Assembly: GCA_030603375.1 (NCBI GenBank) | Contig: JAUVXY010000020.1 | Span: 1 to 15,305, forward strand | Source of the DNA: Actinomycetes bacterium | Lineage (GTDB): Bacteria; Actinomycetota; Humimicrobiia; Humimicrobiales; Humimicrobiaceae | DNA length: 15,305 bases | Reading direction: 5' to 3' | Shown: positions 6,973-14,822 of the stretch, in pieces | Numbering within the stretch: the first letter of the stretch is position 1 | How the letters are laid out: the number at the start of each line of letters is the position of its first letter | Translations under genes and position numbers: made by a program | The notes under the pieces: generated by a model | The model's input: the letters and a program-made list of their open reading frames with translations, nothing else | Databases searched by the model: none | What the model was told of the DNA's origin: nothing

Positions 6973-8118
6973 TCAATTAGCTTTTGCTTCTTCTTTCACT
7001 TTGTAGAATTCATACCTATTTTTCCCTGATTTTTTAGCAGAATACATCGCCTCATCAGCTTGCCTGATGAGCTCTTCAGTATTACTGCTGCCAACCTGAA
7101 AGGAGCTAATGCCTATGCTAACTCCAATAGAGGCGTCCTGTCCATTTAAATCAAATTTTGAATCCGCCGCATTTATAATTTTTCGGGCAATTATGATTAC
7201 ATCTTTTTCTTTTTCAACTCCCGGCAGAATGATGGCAAACTCATCTCCTCCCATCCGGGCTAAAATATCTGATTTTCGCAAACAATGCGATATTCTTTTC
7301 GCTGCCTTTTTTAATAAGACATCTCCCATAGCATGCCCTAATTTATCATTCACATTTTTAAAATCATCAAAATCTAAATACAGGAGAGCAAATCTTTTAT
7401 TGTTTCGCTCGGCAAGATCTATGGTATTTTGCAGTTGCGGATAAAACAGCTTCCTGTTAGGGACACCGGTAAGTTCATCGTAGAGAGCGCTTCTTTTAAG
7501 TTTTTTATTGGCTTTTTCAAGCTGACTGTTTTTTTTTCTCAGACTATTTACCAGAATCCTGATAAAAAATCCTACACTCAGCAAAAACACTGTTACATTT
7601 AATAAGTAATCAACATATTTTTCAGTAAGTGTTTCATACGCGCCTACCCATTCCGGATGATAATATTCAACGCCGACAAGTGCCATAACAATCATTGGAC
7701 CAAGGAAAAAAAATATATGTCTCCTAAACCCTTTTAGGCAAACCACCGAAAGCATACTGCCGGAAATAAAAAATAAACCGGCAAAACCGTTAGAACCAAC
7801 ACCGGTAAACCACAGGATACTTAGAAATATATATAACAATATTATAAATATTTCAAGGTATGCCTTATGTTTAAATCTTGACAAACAATAGATAGCCAGA
7901 GAACTAATTCCCACAGTACATATAACAAGGGTGTGGAGTAAATTCAATCCAGCAAAATAGATAGAAATACCAAGGAAGATGGCTACAAAAGAAGCAGTAA
8001 AAGCAAAAATATTAAAAGTGATTTCTTCAAAACTATAATATTTAGCAGGGTCCCTTGCAATAAATAAAAATAGATTAAATTTTTGTTTATTCTTTTTTTG
8101 TTTTCTCGAAACAAGCAA
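6973..8118 (-). CDS. membrane-bound diguanylate cyclase (GGDEF domain)
   Basis: A 381-residue protein that should make cyclic di-GMP from two GTP. The N-terminal half has about six hydrophobic segments (roughly 35-58, 61-80, 87-105, 110-128, 133-150, 169-190), forming a membrane sensor that I cannot assign to a named family. A short coiled coil (190-210) leads to the GGDEF domain (about 211-375) with DELTGVPNR, the intact active-site GGDEF (290-294) and an inhibitory I-site R-K-S-D (281-284) five residues before it, so product feedback inhibition is expected. There is no EAL domain. The start is a TTG at 8116-8118 with AGCAGG six bases upstream. A candidate promoter lies at 8156-8184. No partner gene adjoins, so the signal sensed is unknown. 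Confidence 0.93.
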   Translation of the reverse strand: MLVSRKQKKNKQKFNLFLFIARDPAKYYSFEEITFNIFAFTASFVAIFLGISIYFAGLNLLHTLVICTVGISSLAIYCLSRFKHKAYLEIFIILLYIFLSILWFTGVGSNGFAGLFFISGSMLSVVCLKGFRRHIFFFLGPMIVMALVGVEYYHPEWVGAYETLTEKYVDYLLNVTVFLLSVGFFIRILVNSLRKKNSQLEKANKKLKRSALYDELTGVPNRKLFYPQLQNTIDLAERNNKRFALLYLDFDDFKNVNDKLGHAMGDVLLKKAAKRISHCLRKSDILARMGGDEFAIILPGVEKEKDVIIIARKIINAADSKFDLNGQDASIGVSIGISSFQVGSSNTEELIRQADEAMYSAKKSGKNRYEFYKVKEEAKAN

Positions 8119-8155
8119 GGTGGACCTGCTTTAAAATTAAAATAAATTAAAATAA

Positions 8156-8184
8156 ATTGTATATAACAAGTGGAAATATAGCAA
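8156..8184 (-). promoter_or_regulatory. candidate sigma-70-type promoter of the diguanylate cyclase gene
   Basis: Read on the minus strand, TTGCTA (8179-8184) and TACAAT (8156-8161) are separated by 17 bases, about 40 bases upstream of the TTG start. The surroundings are AT-rich, so a chance match is possible. Confidence 0.45.
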
Positions 8185-8282
8185 CATTTCAAACGAAAAA
8201 TCCCCTGCTTTTTATAAAAAAATCAAAAACTTTTTAATTTTTACTCTTTCTTTATAGATTTACTTTTTTGGCAATTTTTAAC

Positions 8283-8311
8283 TTTACCCAATATTTTTAT
8301 TGTGCTAAAAT
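8283..8311 (+). promoter_or_regulatory. promoter of the GH65-phosphoglucomutase gene
   Basis: A -10 hexamer TAAAAT (8306-8311) with an extended TG element (TGCTAAAAT) lies 17 bases behind a weak -35-like TTTACC (8283-8288). The whole arrangement, including the spacer, is repeated almost exactly at 15076-15104, which makes it much more credible than a single match. It would start transcription inside the following operator, leaving a leader of about 105 bases before the ATG. Confidence 0.7.
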
Positions 8312-8359
8312 GTAAGCGTTTCCAATATTATATTATATTACAAAAAAATATAATTACAA
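8290..8359 (+). repeat. copy 1 of a duplicated promoter-operator block
   Basis: This block matches 15083-15159 from the spacer AATATTTTTATTGTG through the operator to ATATTACAAAAAA and the AATTACAA/AATTGCAA end. There are a few substitutions and a short length difference between the operator and the ATATTACA part. The likeness extends beyond the promoter and operator into the transcribed leader, so the copies share either recent duplication or further function in the leader. Confidence 0.8.
8311..8324. promoter_or_regulatory. LacI/GalR-family-type operator overlapping the start of transcription
   Basis: TGTAAGCGTTTCCA is an imperfect palindrome close to the LacI-family/CcpA-type consensus (TGNAANCGNTNNCA). 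It touches the last base of the -10 box, so a bound protein would block the promoter. The identical 14 bases stand at the same place in the second promoter copy (15104-15117). Which protein binds is unknown; no LacI-type gene is within the window. Confidence 0.75.
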
Positions 8360-8368
8360 TAGGTCCAT

Positions 8369-8399
8369 TTACATAATTAAAATGAATTTAATTATGTAA
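8369..8399 (+). promoter_or_regulatory. perfect 13-base-pair palindrome in the GH65 leader
   Basis: TTACATAATTAAA (8369-8381) and TTTAATTATGTAA (8387-8399) are exact reverse complements with a five-base loop. The structure ends 25 bases before the ATG and is not followed by a U-run, so it is not a normal terminator. It may be an mRNA hairpin affecting translation or stability, or a second protein-binding site. It is AT-rich, hence of modest stability. Confidence 0.6.
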
Positions 8400-8424
8400 C
8401 CAAGCATGTAAAAGAAGTTAGAAT

Positions 8425-11400
8425 ATGAAACAAAATAAAACTATATATCCTCCGGATCCCTGGCACATCAGAGAAATAAGCTATAGACCAGAATATCTTG
8501 AGCGGAATGAAACAATATTTGCTCTTGCAAACGGATATTTCGGCACCCGCGGGACCTTTGAAGAGACTGCCGGGAACATACAGCCGGCAACATTTATTAA
8601 CGGTTTTTACGAAACTGCACCAATACAGTATGGAGAAAAGGCATTCGGGTACCCAGAAAAAAGGCAGGTGATGATCTGTGTGCCAGAAGCAAAAAATATC
8701 AATCTGACAGTGGACGGAGAATCCTTTGATCTGTCAACCGGCAAAATATTATCTTATGAGCGGACACTCCACATGAAGGAAGGTGCCCTGGTACGAATAG
8801 TGAAATGGGAATCTGGGTCCGGAAAACAGATCGAGCTACGGATAAAGCGACTTGTATCATTGGACCATCCTCATCTTGCTGCAATTGAGTATGCAGTAAA
8901 ACCATTGAACTGTTCTGCTGATATCAAACTTATTTCCGGTATAAGTGGAGGTATTCAGAGAAAAACTGCTTCTAATGATAGCAGGGTAGGAATTAACTTT
9001 GATGGAAATGTTCTTATTACTAAAAATAGATATGTGCAGGATTACCGGGCCGTACTGCTCCAGAAAACCATTTCAAGTGGCTTTTCGGTTATATGCGGAG
9101 TGGACCACCAACTGTCTGGCGGAAACAGCATAGTTTGTTCTAACAAGATTGGCAAGGATGAAGTTTCGTTAAGTTTCAAAACCCGATGTGAGAAAGATAG
9201 CTATTTAACCTGTACTAAATATATTAGTTATTTTACAAGCCTGGAACTTCCGGAAAATCTGCTGCCAGATAACCTCGGGTGTGAACTTGAAAGTGGAAAA
9301 CATATAGGGTTTAAAAATCTTCTTACTGAACAGAAGGCTTACCTTACAAGTTTCTGGAACCGATGCGATATCCAGATTGATGAAGGAGATGAGCCACTGC
9401 TGCAGCAAGGTTTAAGATTCAGCATGTTTAGTCTTCTACAGGCAGCGGGCCGTGACGGCTTGCGGAGTGTTGCAGCTAAGGGCCTTACAGGCAGCGGATA
9501 CCAGGGAAATTATTTCTGGGATACAGAAATCTATATGCTTCCTTTTTATACCTATACCTGCCCGGAAATTGCCCGTTCACTTCTGGATTTCAGGTATCGG
9601 ACACTTGGGAAAGCCAGGGAAAGAGCCATTGTAATGTCTCAAAAGGGAGCACTTTTCCCCTGGAGAACTATTAACGGAGAAGAAAACTCTCCATATTTTC
9701 CTGCCGGTACCGCCCAGTATCATATAAATGCCAATATTATCTATGGAATCCGGCAATACTTAAAGGTTAACAAAGATATCAACTGGTTTAAACAATATGG
9801 TGCGGAGATCATTTTTGAAACAGCTCGATTTTGGCATGATCTTGGAGACTATATTGCCTCAAAGGAAGGAAAGTTCTGTATTAATGAGGTAACCGGTCCC
9901 GATGAATATACGGCCATGGTTAATAATAATATGTTTACTAATGTAATGGCTGCCGACCATCTGCAATTTGCAGCTGAAATTGCTGATTACCTTAGGCAGG
10001 AATTCACAAAAGATTATCAGAGCATATCAACCCGAATAAATCTTACTGATGATGAAATCAAGCAGTGGCGCAAAGCATCGGAAATGATGTATGTTCCATA
10101 TAATCAGAAGCTTGGCATTCATCCTCAAGATGATTGTTTTTTAGAAAAAGCAGTATGGGATGTTGCCGCAATTCCGAAAAATAAATTTCCCCTTATTTTT
10201 AATTACCACTACCTGGTTATTTACCGCTACCAGGTGTTAAAGCAGCCGGATGTAGTACTCGCCATGTTTTTGCAGGGACACCGCTTTCCCATATGGGATA
10301 AATGGCGAAACTTCAGATATTATGATCCGCTCACAACTGGTGATTCATCCCTTTCTCCCTGCGTTCAGTGTATTGAGGCAGCTGAGATCGGCATGATAGA
10401 GAAAAGTTATTACTACTTCATGCGCACGGCCCGGATGGATATTGATAATATTAACGGAAATGTCAAGGATGGGATACATGCAGCAGCTATGGCAGGTACC
10501 TGGCTTGCCATTATTTATGGATTTGCCGGTATGCGTGATACAGGAAAACTGTTAACTTTTAAACCTGTGCTTCCAAAAGCATTTAAAAGACTCAAATTTC
10601 GCCTTATGTATAGACACCGTCTGCTTGAAATTAATATCATCCCGCAATCAGTGAAGTATTTGCTGATTGATGGTGAAAAACTTACAATTAGACATGAGTA
10701 CGAAGAGATTACCCTGTTGCCTGACAAGCCATTTGAAGTGAGCCTGCACCCTGCTCTGAAGGCTGTCATTTTCGATTTGGATGGCGTAATCACTGATACT
10801 GCTGAATATCACTATCAGGCATGGAAATACTTGAGCAATGAACTGGGAATTCCCTTTGACAGGAAGTTCAATGAGCGCCTTAAGGGAATTGACAGGATGA
10901 AATCTCTTGAGCTCATACTGGAGAGAGGAAATATTAAATTAAGTGAAAGCAAGAAAACAGAGTTGGCCATACAGAAAAATCAGCATTATCAGAAACTAAT
11001 AGCTATGGTTACTCCAGAAAATATCCTCCCCGGTATCAGCAATTTCTTAAAAGAATTGAAAAATTCCGGGATAAAAACAGCTATTGCGTCAGTTAGCAAA
11101 AATGCAATGACGGTCCTCAAGAGCCTGGGGATAAAGGACCAATTTGATTTTATTGTTAATGCTGCTGATATCATAAAAGGGAAACCGGATCCGGAGATCT
11201 TTTTCAGGGCAGCAGAAGGGCTTAAGATTCTTCCCCGTGATTGTGCAGGTATTGAGGACTCTTCAGCTGGCATTGAGTCAATAAAACAAGCTGGAATGTA
11301 TTCAATTGGAGTTGGTTCCGGCTCTGGAAATCCGCATTGGAAGATAAAAGATACAACCACACTCACCCTTGATGCGTTAAAGACCAGATTTTATAAGTTT

Positions 11401-11430
11401 TTTGCCTGTCCTCCGCAAGAAGTATGCTAA
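8425..11430 (+). CDS. fusion of GH65 disaccharide phosphorylase and beta-phosphoglucomutase
   Basis: A 1001-residue cytoplasmic protein with two enzymes in series. Residues about 1-770 are glycoside hydrolase family 65: N-terminal domain with ERNETIFALANGYFGTRG, (alpha/alpha)6 barrel with NYFWDTEIYMLPF (362-374), the general-acid segment GPDEY (491-495; Glu494 is my assignment) followed by NNNMFTNV, and the phosphate-loop-like GDSSLSP (639-645). Residues about 778-990 are a HAD-type beta-phosphoglucomutase: DLDGVITDT (nucleophile Asp784, acid/base Asp786), SVSKNA (889-894), KGKPDPEIF (918-926) and EDSSAGI (944-950). Together they would convert an alpha-linked glucose disaccharide plus phosphate to glucose and beta-glucose-1-phosphate, then to glucose-6-phosphate. 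Maltose, kojibiose, nigerose or trehalose cannot be distinguished; the loop has Gly where many maltose and trehalose phosphorylases have His. The ATG at 8425 has a weak AGAAG upstream. Nearby are a LacI-type operator and a convergent sugar importer. Confidence 0.93.
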   Translation: MKQNKTIYPPDPWHIREISYRPEYLERNETIFALANGYFGTRGTFEETAGNIQPATFINGFYETAPIQYGEKAFGYPEKRQVMICVPEAKNINLTVDGESFDLSTGKILSYERTLHMKEGALVRIVKWESGSGKQIELRIKRLVSLDHPHLAAIEYAVKPLNCSADIKLISGISGGIQRKTASNDSRVGINFDGNVLITKNRYVQDYRAVLLQKTISSGFSVICGVDHQLSGGNSIVCSNKIGKDEVSLSFKTRCEKDSYLTCTKYISYFTSLELPENLLPDNLGCELESGKHIGFKNLLTEQKAYLTSFWNRCDIQIDEGDEPLLQQGLRFSMFSLLQAAGRDGLRSVAAKGLTGSGYQGNYFWDTEIYMLPFYTYTCPEIARSLLDFRYRTLGKARERAIVMSQKGALFPWRTINGEENSPYFPAGTAQYHINANIIYGIRQYLKVNKDINWFKQYGAEIIFETARFWHDLGDYIASKEGKFCINEVTGPDEYTAMVNNNMFTNVMAADHLQFAAEIADYLRQEFTKDYQSISTRINLTDDEIKQWRKASEMMYVPYNQKLGIHPQDDCFLEKAVWDVAAIPKNKFPLIFNYHYLVIYRYQVLKQPDVVLAMFLQGHRFPIWDKWRNFRYYDPLTTGDSSLSPCVQCIEAAEIGMIEKSYYYFMRTARMDIDNINGNVKDGIHAAAMAGTWLAIIYGFAGMRDTGKLLTFKPVLPKAFKRLKFRLMYRHRLLEINIIPQSVKYLLIDGEKLTIRHEYEEITLLPDKPFEVSLHPALKAVIFDLDGVITDTAEYHYQAWKYLSNELGIPFDRKFNERLKGIDRMKSLELILERGNIKLSESKKTELAIQKNQHYQKLIAMVTPENILPGISNFLKELKNSGIKTAIASVSKNAMTVLKSLGIKDQFDFIVNAADIIKGKPDPEIFFRAAEGLKILPRDCAGIEDSSAGIESIKQAGMYSIGVGSGSGNPHWKIKDTTTLTLDALKTRFYKFFACPPQEVC

Positions 11431-11639
11431 CTATTCCACAAGCATGCTCTCATTATAAATTTAGGAAGAACCGCCAGCAGAGCGATTGAAATAATCGTAT
11501 TTCAGGAAAAGGTGCGGTATTTGAAGAATCCATTATCTAAAACTCTGTGCAGGTACGCAGGCAAGAAGATGCTGTATCAATTTACAATAATCAATGTGCT
11601 ATTCGAAATTTTACCAAACTATTTTCATTACGTATAGTA
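11431..11639. other. convergent gap with an in-frame open extension
   Basis: This gap separates the fusion gene from the end of the importer operon. No clear terminator hairpin with a U-run is visible for either side. On the plus strand, the frame of the fusion gene stays open after its TAA for 68 codons to a TAG at 11635-11637, containing protein-like text such as ASRAIEIIVFQEKVRYL. Within it, a TTG at 11521 has AAGGTG six bases upstream and could start a 38-residue peptide. I do not recognise the product. The mutase domain is already complete before the stop, so a missing C-terminus is not required. Confidence 0.35.
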
Positions 11640-12500
11640 CTACCCCTTTATGGATCCCGACAAAATTCCACGGACAAAGTATCGCTGCAGAGAAAAGAAT
11701 ACAAGTAAAGGCAGTACCATAGATATGAATGCAGCAGCAGTAAGCAAATGCCAGTTCTGGCCCAATGAGTTTACTAAGCTGCTCAATCTTAGTGTAAGAG
11801 GTGCCACTTTTTCAGTTCCTCCTAAGTATATTAATGCAACAAGAAGATCATTCCAGCACCATAGAAATTGAAAAATTGTAAGTGAAGCTAATGCAGGAAC
11901 AGATAAAGGCAATGCTAAACGAAAGAAAGCAGTATGGTGAGATGCTCCGTCCAGAAAAGCTGACTCAAATATATCTTCAGGGAGAGAGCCAAAAAAGTTA
12001 CGCAGCAAAAATATAGCAAATGGAAGACCATATCCAGCATGTGCCAGCCAGATTCCATAAAATGTACCTGCTAATCCCAATTTATTATATATTCTTAAAA
12101 TAGGGATCAGTGTCATTTGTATGGGAACAATCAATAAGCCTACAACAATCGCAAATAATATTTGTCTTCCTGAAAATTCCATACGGGCAAAAGCATACGC
12201 TGCAAATGCAGCAACCATTATAGTAATAACTGTAGAAGGAATAGTTATAATTAAACTGTTAAGAAAGGCGCGTCCCATTCCACTTGCACTAATTACTTGA
12301 GAATAATTTTCTGTTGAATATTGGCTAAAATCAAGTAAATGCGAAAAAACTGTCCACCAACCTGAGGATAAAACATCGTTTCTAGTTCTAACTGAACTTA
12401 CCAGAAGTCCCAATGATGGTACGAGCCATATAGAACCTGCAAAGATAATAACAACATGCAGAATGGTTCGTGAACATATTTTTGTTGCTCTTTTATTCAT
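11640..12500 (-). CDS. sugar ABC transporter permease, MalG/AglG type
   Basis: A 286-residue inner-membrane permease, the second membrane subunit of a carbohydrate importer of the CUT1 class. About six membrane helices are visible (roughly 13-36, 83-106, 114-137, 145-168, 198-220, 250-276). The ATPase-docking EAA loop is ESAFLDGASHHTAFFRLALP (179-198), with Gly185 at the conserved position. The ATG at 12498-12500 overlaps the stop of the upstream permease gene as ATGA, so translation is coupled. This is the last gene of the operon. The closest type by eye is alpha-glucoside or trehalose/maltose transporters. Confidence 0.93.
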   Translation of the reverse strand: MNKRATKICSRTILHVVIIFAGSIWLVPSLGLLVSSVRTRNDVLSSGWWTVFSHLLDFSQYSTENYSQVISASGMGRAFLNSLIITIPSTVITIMVAAFAAYAFARMEFSGRQILFAIVVGLLIVPIQMTLIPILRIYNKLGLAGTFYGIWLAHAGYGLPFAIFLLRNFFGSLPEDIFESAFLDGASHHTAFFRLALPLSVPALASLTIFQFLWCWNDLLVALIYLGGTEKVAPLTLRLSSLVNSLGQNWHLLTAAAFISMVLPLLVFFSLQRYFVRGILSGSIKG

Positions 12501-13372
12501 CGCATAGCTTCCTGTTCTCTGAATCGACGGATGTTAATTATCATTATTGGAATAATTACTACTAATAAAATAACAGCAATGGCACTTGCACGCCCGAAGT
12601 CATGAAAGTGGAACATCTCTTTATACATTCGGTTTGCGATAACTTCAGTCCCAAATTCACCGTTTGTCATAACATAAACAATATCAAAAACCTTAAGTAC
12701 ATTAATTATCATCGTTGTAGCAACAACAGCAATTGTTGGCTTCATCATTGGTATAGTAATGCGCCAGAAGACCTGCAACTCGGTAGCTCCATCTACACGT
12801 GCTGCTTCTAACAACTCTTTTGGTATACCTTTATATGCTGCTGATAGAATAACCATGCAAAAACCTACCCATATCCAGATACCCACAAAGATCAGAGCAA
12901 AATTGTTTGTTATCCTGTTAACGAGCCAAGCAATTGGCTCGAAATTAGGAAATTTACTTAAAACTGCATTTAAAATTCCGATCTGAGGTGAATTTGCAGG
13001 TCTATATGTGTACACAAACTTCCAGATAACTCCAGCACCTACGAAAGATATTGCCATTGGAAGGAAGATTATAGACTTGGCGATTGCTTCATAGCGAACG
13101 CGATCGAAAAGTACAGCAAAAATCAAGCCCAGTGAAACTGTAAAGATAGTAAAAACTACCAACCATAGAAGATTGTTTCTAAATGCAATTAACATTAGTT
13201 TTTTAGTAAAAGCAAATATATAATTGCTCAAACCAACAAAACTTTTCGAGTCTTTGCCAAAAAAGCTAATATAGAATGTGTTGATAACAGGATAAACTAA
13301 GAAGAATATAAGTATTAATAATGCTGGTGTTATGTAAACCCAGGGCCATATATCTTTTTTCTTTACAGCCAT
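12497..13372 (-). CDS. sugar ABC transporter permease, MalF/AglF type
   Basis: A 291-residue inner-membrane permease, the first membrane subunit of the importer. The N-terminal helix WVYITPALLILIFFLVYP is the usual start of CUT1 permeases of this group, and further helices lie about 66-90, 98-122, 158-180, 210-232 and 262-282. The EAA loop EAARVDGATELQVFWRITIP (189-208) docks the ATPase. The ATG at 13372 has AAAGGT a few bases upstream. It lies 106 bases behind the binding-protein gene, with a strong hairpin between them, and overlaps the next permease by four bases. Confidence 0.94.
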   Translation of the reverse strand: MAVKKKDIWPWVYITPALLILIFFLVYPVINTFYISFFGKDSKSFVGLSNYIFAFTKKLMLIAFRNNLLWLVVFTIFTVSLGLIFAVLFDRVRYEAIAKSIIFLPMAISFVGAGVIWKFVYTYRPANSPQIGILNAVLSKFPNFEPIAWLVNRITNNFALIFVGIWIWVGFCMVILSAAYKGIPKELLEAARVDGATELQVFWRITIPMMKPTIAVVATTMIINVLKVFDIVYVMTNGEFGTEVIANRMYKEMFHFHDFGRASAIAVILLVVIIPIMIINIRRFREQEAMR

Positions 13373-13421
13373 TATACCTTTAACAATAAACTTTTTGTTT
13401 TTATATTATAATATGGTTAAA

Positions 13422-13458
13422 ATTAAGGCAATCCAGCACAATGTTGGATTGCCTTAAT
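13422..13458 (-). terminator. strong intercistronic hairpin (attenuator or mRNA stabiliser)
   Basis: ATTAAGGCAATCCA (13422-13435) and its exact reverse complement (13445-13458) enclose a nine-base loop, a perfect 14-base-pair stem. On the minus strand it begins 20 bases behind the stop of the binding-protein gene and is followed by TTTTAACC. That run is short for a full terminator, so partial termination or protection of the upstream message from 3' decay is likely. Such hairpins commonly raise the binding protein above the permeases. Confidence 0.8.
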
Positions 13459-13478
13459 ACAATCTAGGACATTAATTG

Positions 13479-14822
13479 TTATTTATAGGCATCAACGGCA
13501 CTGTCCTCAATTTGTTCAAGAACACCATCAAGATCTTCCCCGCTTACATAATCTAAAGTGCCTGACCAGAAAGATCCAGCACCAACAGCTGCAGGCATAA
13601 GGTCAGAGGCATCAAAACGGAAAACCTCGGCACTTACTACCATTTCAGCCATCTTTTTTGTAAGCTCGTCAGGATAAGCATCAAGACTAACTGCTTTATT
13701 AGGTGATATAAACCCACCAGCTGCAGCCCAAATTTCCTGGGGCTGGGATGCGGCAAGATATTTCACTAGTTCCTGAACCTCTGGCGTATTATTAAATACA
13801 ACTATTAAGTCGGCTCCACCTAAGACTGGTGTCCCATATGCCGGATCAATGGCTGGGAATGGGAAGAAGTCATAATCCTTGCCAGCTTCAAGTCCTTCTG
13901 GGAAAAAGCCTGTTATAAAGCTAGCCTGACGATGCATATAGGCTCCTGGAGGGCTGGTAAATAATGTAGCAGGAGCGTCTCCGAAGTTAGCCGTAAGTGT
14001 GCCTATGGAACCGCCGTATTGGTACTCATCATTGGTAACTATCTCACCAAATACTTCCCAGGCATTTTTAATTTTTTGATCTGTCCATGGTATCTCATGA
14101 TTAACCCATTTGTCGTAAATTTCTGGTCCAGCTGTTCGAAGCATTATATCCTCAATCCAATCAGTAGCGGGCCATCCACTTGCAGGCCCACTTTCAAAAC
14201 CTATGGACCAGGGTACACTGCCATCAGAAACGATCTTGTCAGACAAATCTATTAACTCGTCCCATGTACCAGGAACCTCATACCCAGCTTCAGAGAAGGC
14301 TGGTGGATTATACCAAACAAGACTCTTGTTCGCTACTTTATAAAAGATACCATACAAAGTACCATCGTAGCTTGCCAAATCCAGCCATGCCTGTGCGTAA
14401 TTTTTCTTCACTTCTTCCATTTCCATAAATCCGCTGATATCAACAAGTTTGCCTTTATTGGCTAATTCATACATCTGACCTGGATTTGGCAAAATTGCTA
14501 TATCCGGAGGGTTTCCAGCTTCCACTCTTGTAGTAAGAACAGCTGCTAGATCTCGAGTGCCTTCAAATGCCATGCCAATACCTGTTTCATCTGTAAAGGG
14601 ATAGACTGCCTCTTGAAATTTAGCTAACTCATCGCCTCCCCACGTACCAAGAATTGTCACGGCCCCTCTTTCTTTCTCTACTTCTACAGTTTCTACTACG
14701 GTTTCTGTTACAGTTTCTATTACGGTTTCTGTTACAGTTTCCGGTTTTCTGCACCCAGCACCAACAAGCACCATTGAAATTGTAAACACCACCAATAGAA
14801 ATCCAATCACTACTTTCCTCAT
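13479..14822 (-). CDS. carbohydrate-binding lipoprotein of an ABC importer (family 1 solute-binding protein)
   Basis: A 447-residue extracellular lipoprotein that captures the sugar for the two permeases. A signal peptide (1-23) ends in VGAGC with the lipidation cysteine at 24; Gly at the -3 position is unusual but acceptable. A linker of TVTETV-type repeats (about 29-50) joins it to a two-lobed binding domain beginning VTILGTWGGDELAKF, in the style of AglE/maltose-type binding proteins. Many aromatic residues (for example FESGPASGWPATDW) would stack on sugar rings. The ATG at 14822 has GGAAGGAG five bases upstream, a very strong site. It is first in the operon. A LacI-type palindrome at 15037-15050 lies upstream. 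No ATPase gene follows, so a shared MsmK/UgpC-like ATPase elsewhere is presumed. Confidence 0.94.
   Translation of the reverse strand: MRKVVIGFLLVVFTISMVLVGAGCRKPETVTETVIETVTETVVETVEVEKERGAVTILGTWGGDELAKFQEAVYPFTDETGIGMAFEGTRDLAAVLTTRVEAGNPPDIAILPNPGQMYELANKGKLVDISGFMEMEEVKKNYAQAWLDLASYDGTLYGIFYKVANKSLVWYNPPAFSEAGYEVPGTWDELIDLSDKIVSDGSVPWSIGFESGPASGWPATDWIEDIMLRTAGPEIYDKWVNHEIPWTDQKIKNAWEVFGEIVTNDEYQYGGSIGTLTANFGDAPATLFTSPPGAYMHRQASFITGFFPEGLEAGKDYDFFPFPAIDPAYGTPVLGGADLIVVFNNTPEVQELVKYLAASQPQEIWAAAGGFISPNKAVSLDAYPDELTKKMAEMVVSAEVFRFDASDLMPAAVGAGSFWSGTLDYVSGEDLDGVLEQIEDSAVDAYK
14689..14742 (-). repeat. 12-base tandem repeat coding for the lipoprotein linker
   Basis: Four consecutive units of the pattern GTTTCTRYTACR (14689-14736), followed by a half unit, encode the Thr/Val/Glu linker (TETV repeated) behind the lipidation cysteine. 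The alternate units at 14701 and 14725 are identical. The count can change by slippage in multiples of four codons without breaking the frame. Confidence 0.85.

Noticed and set aside
10515..11366. Minus-strand frames inside the fusion gene (10515-10793 and 10989-11366)
   Set aside because: They lie antisense to the well-supported linker and mutase domain, and have no ribosome-binding sites.
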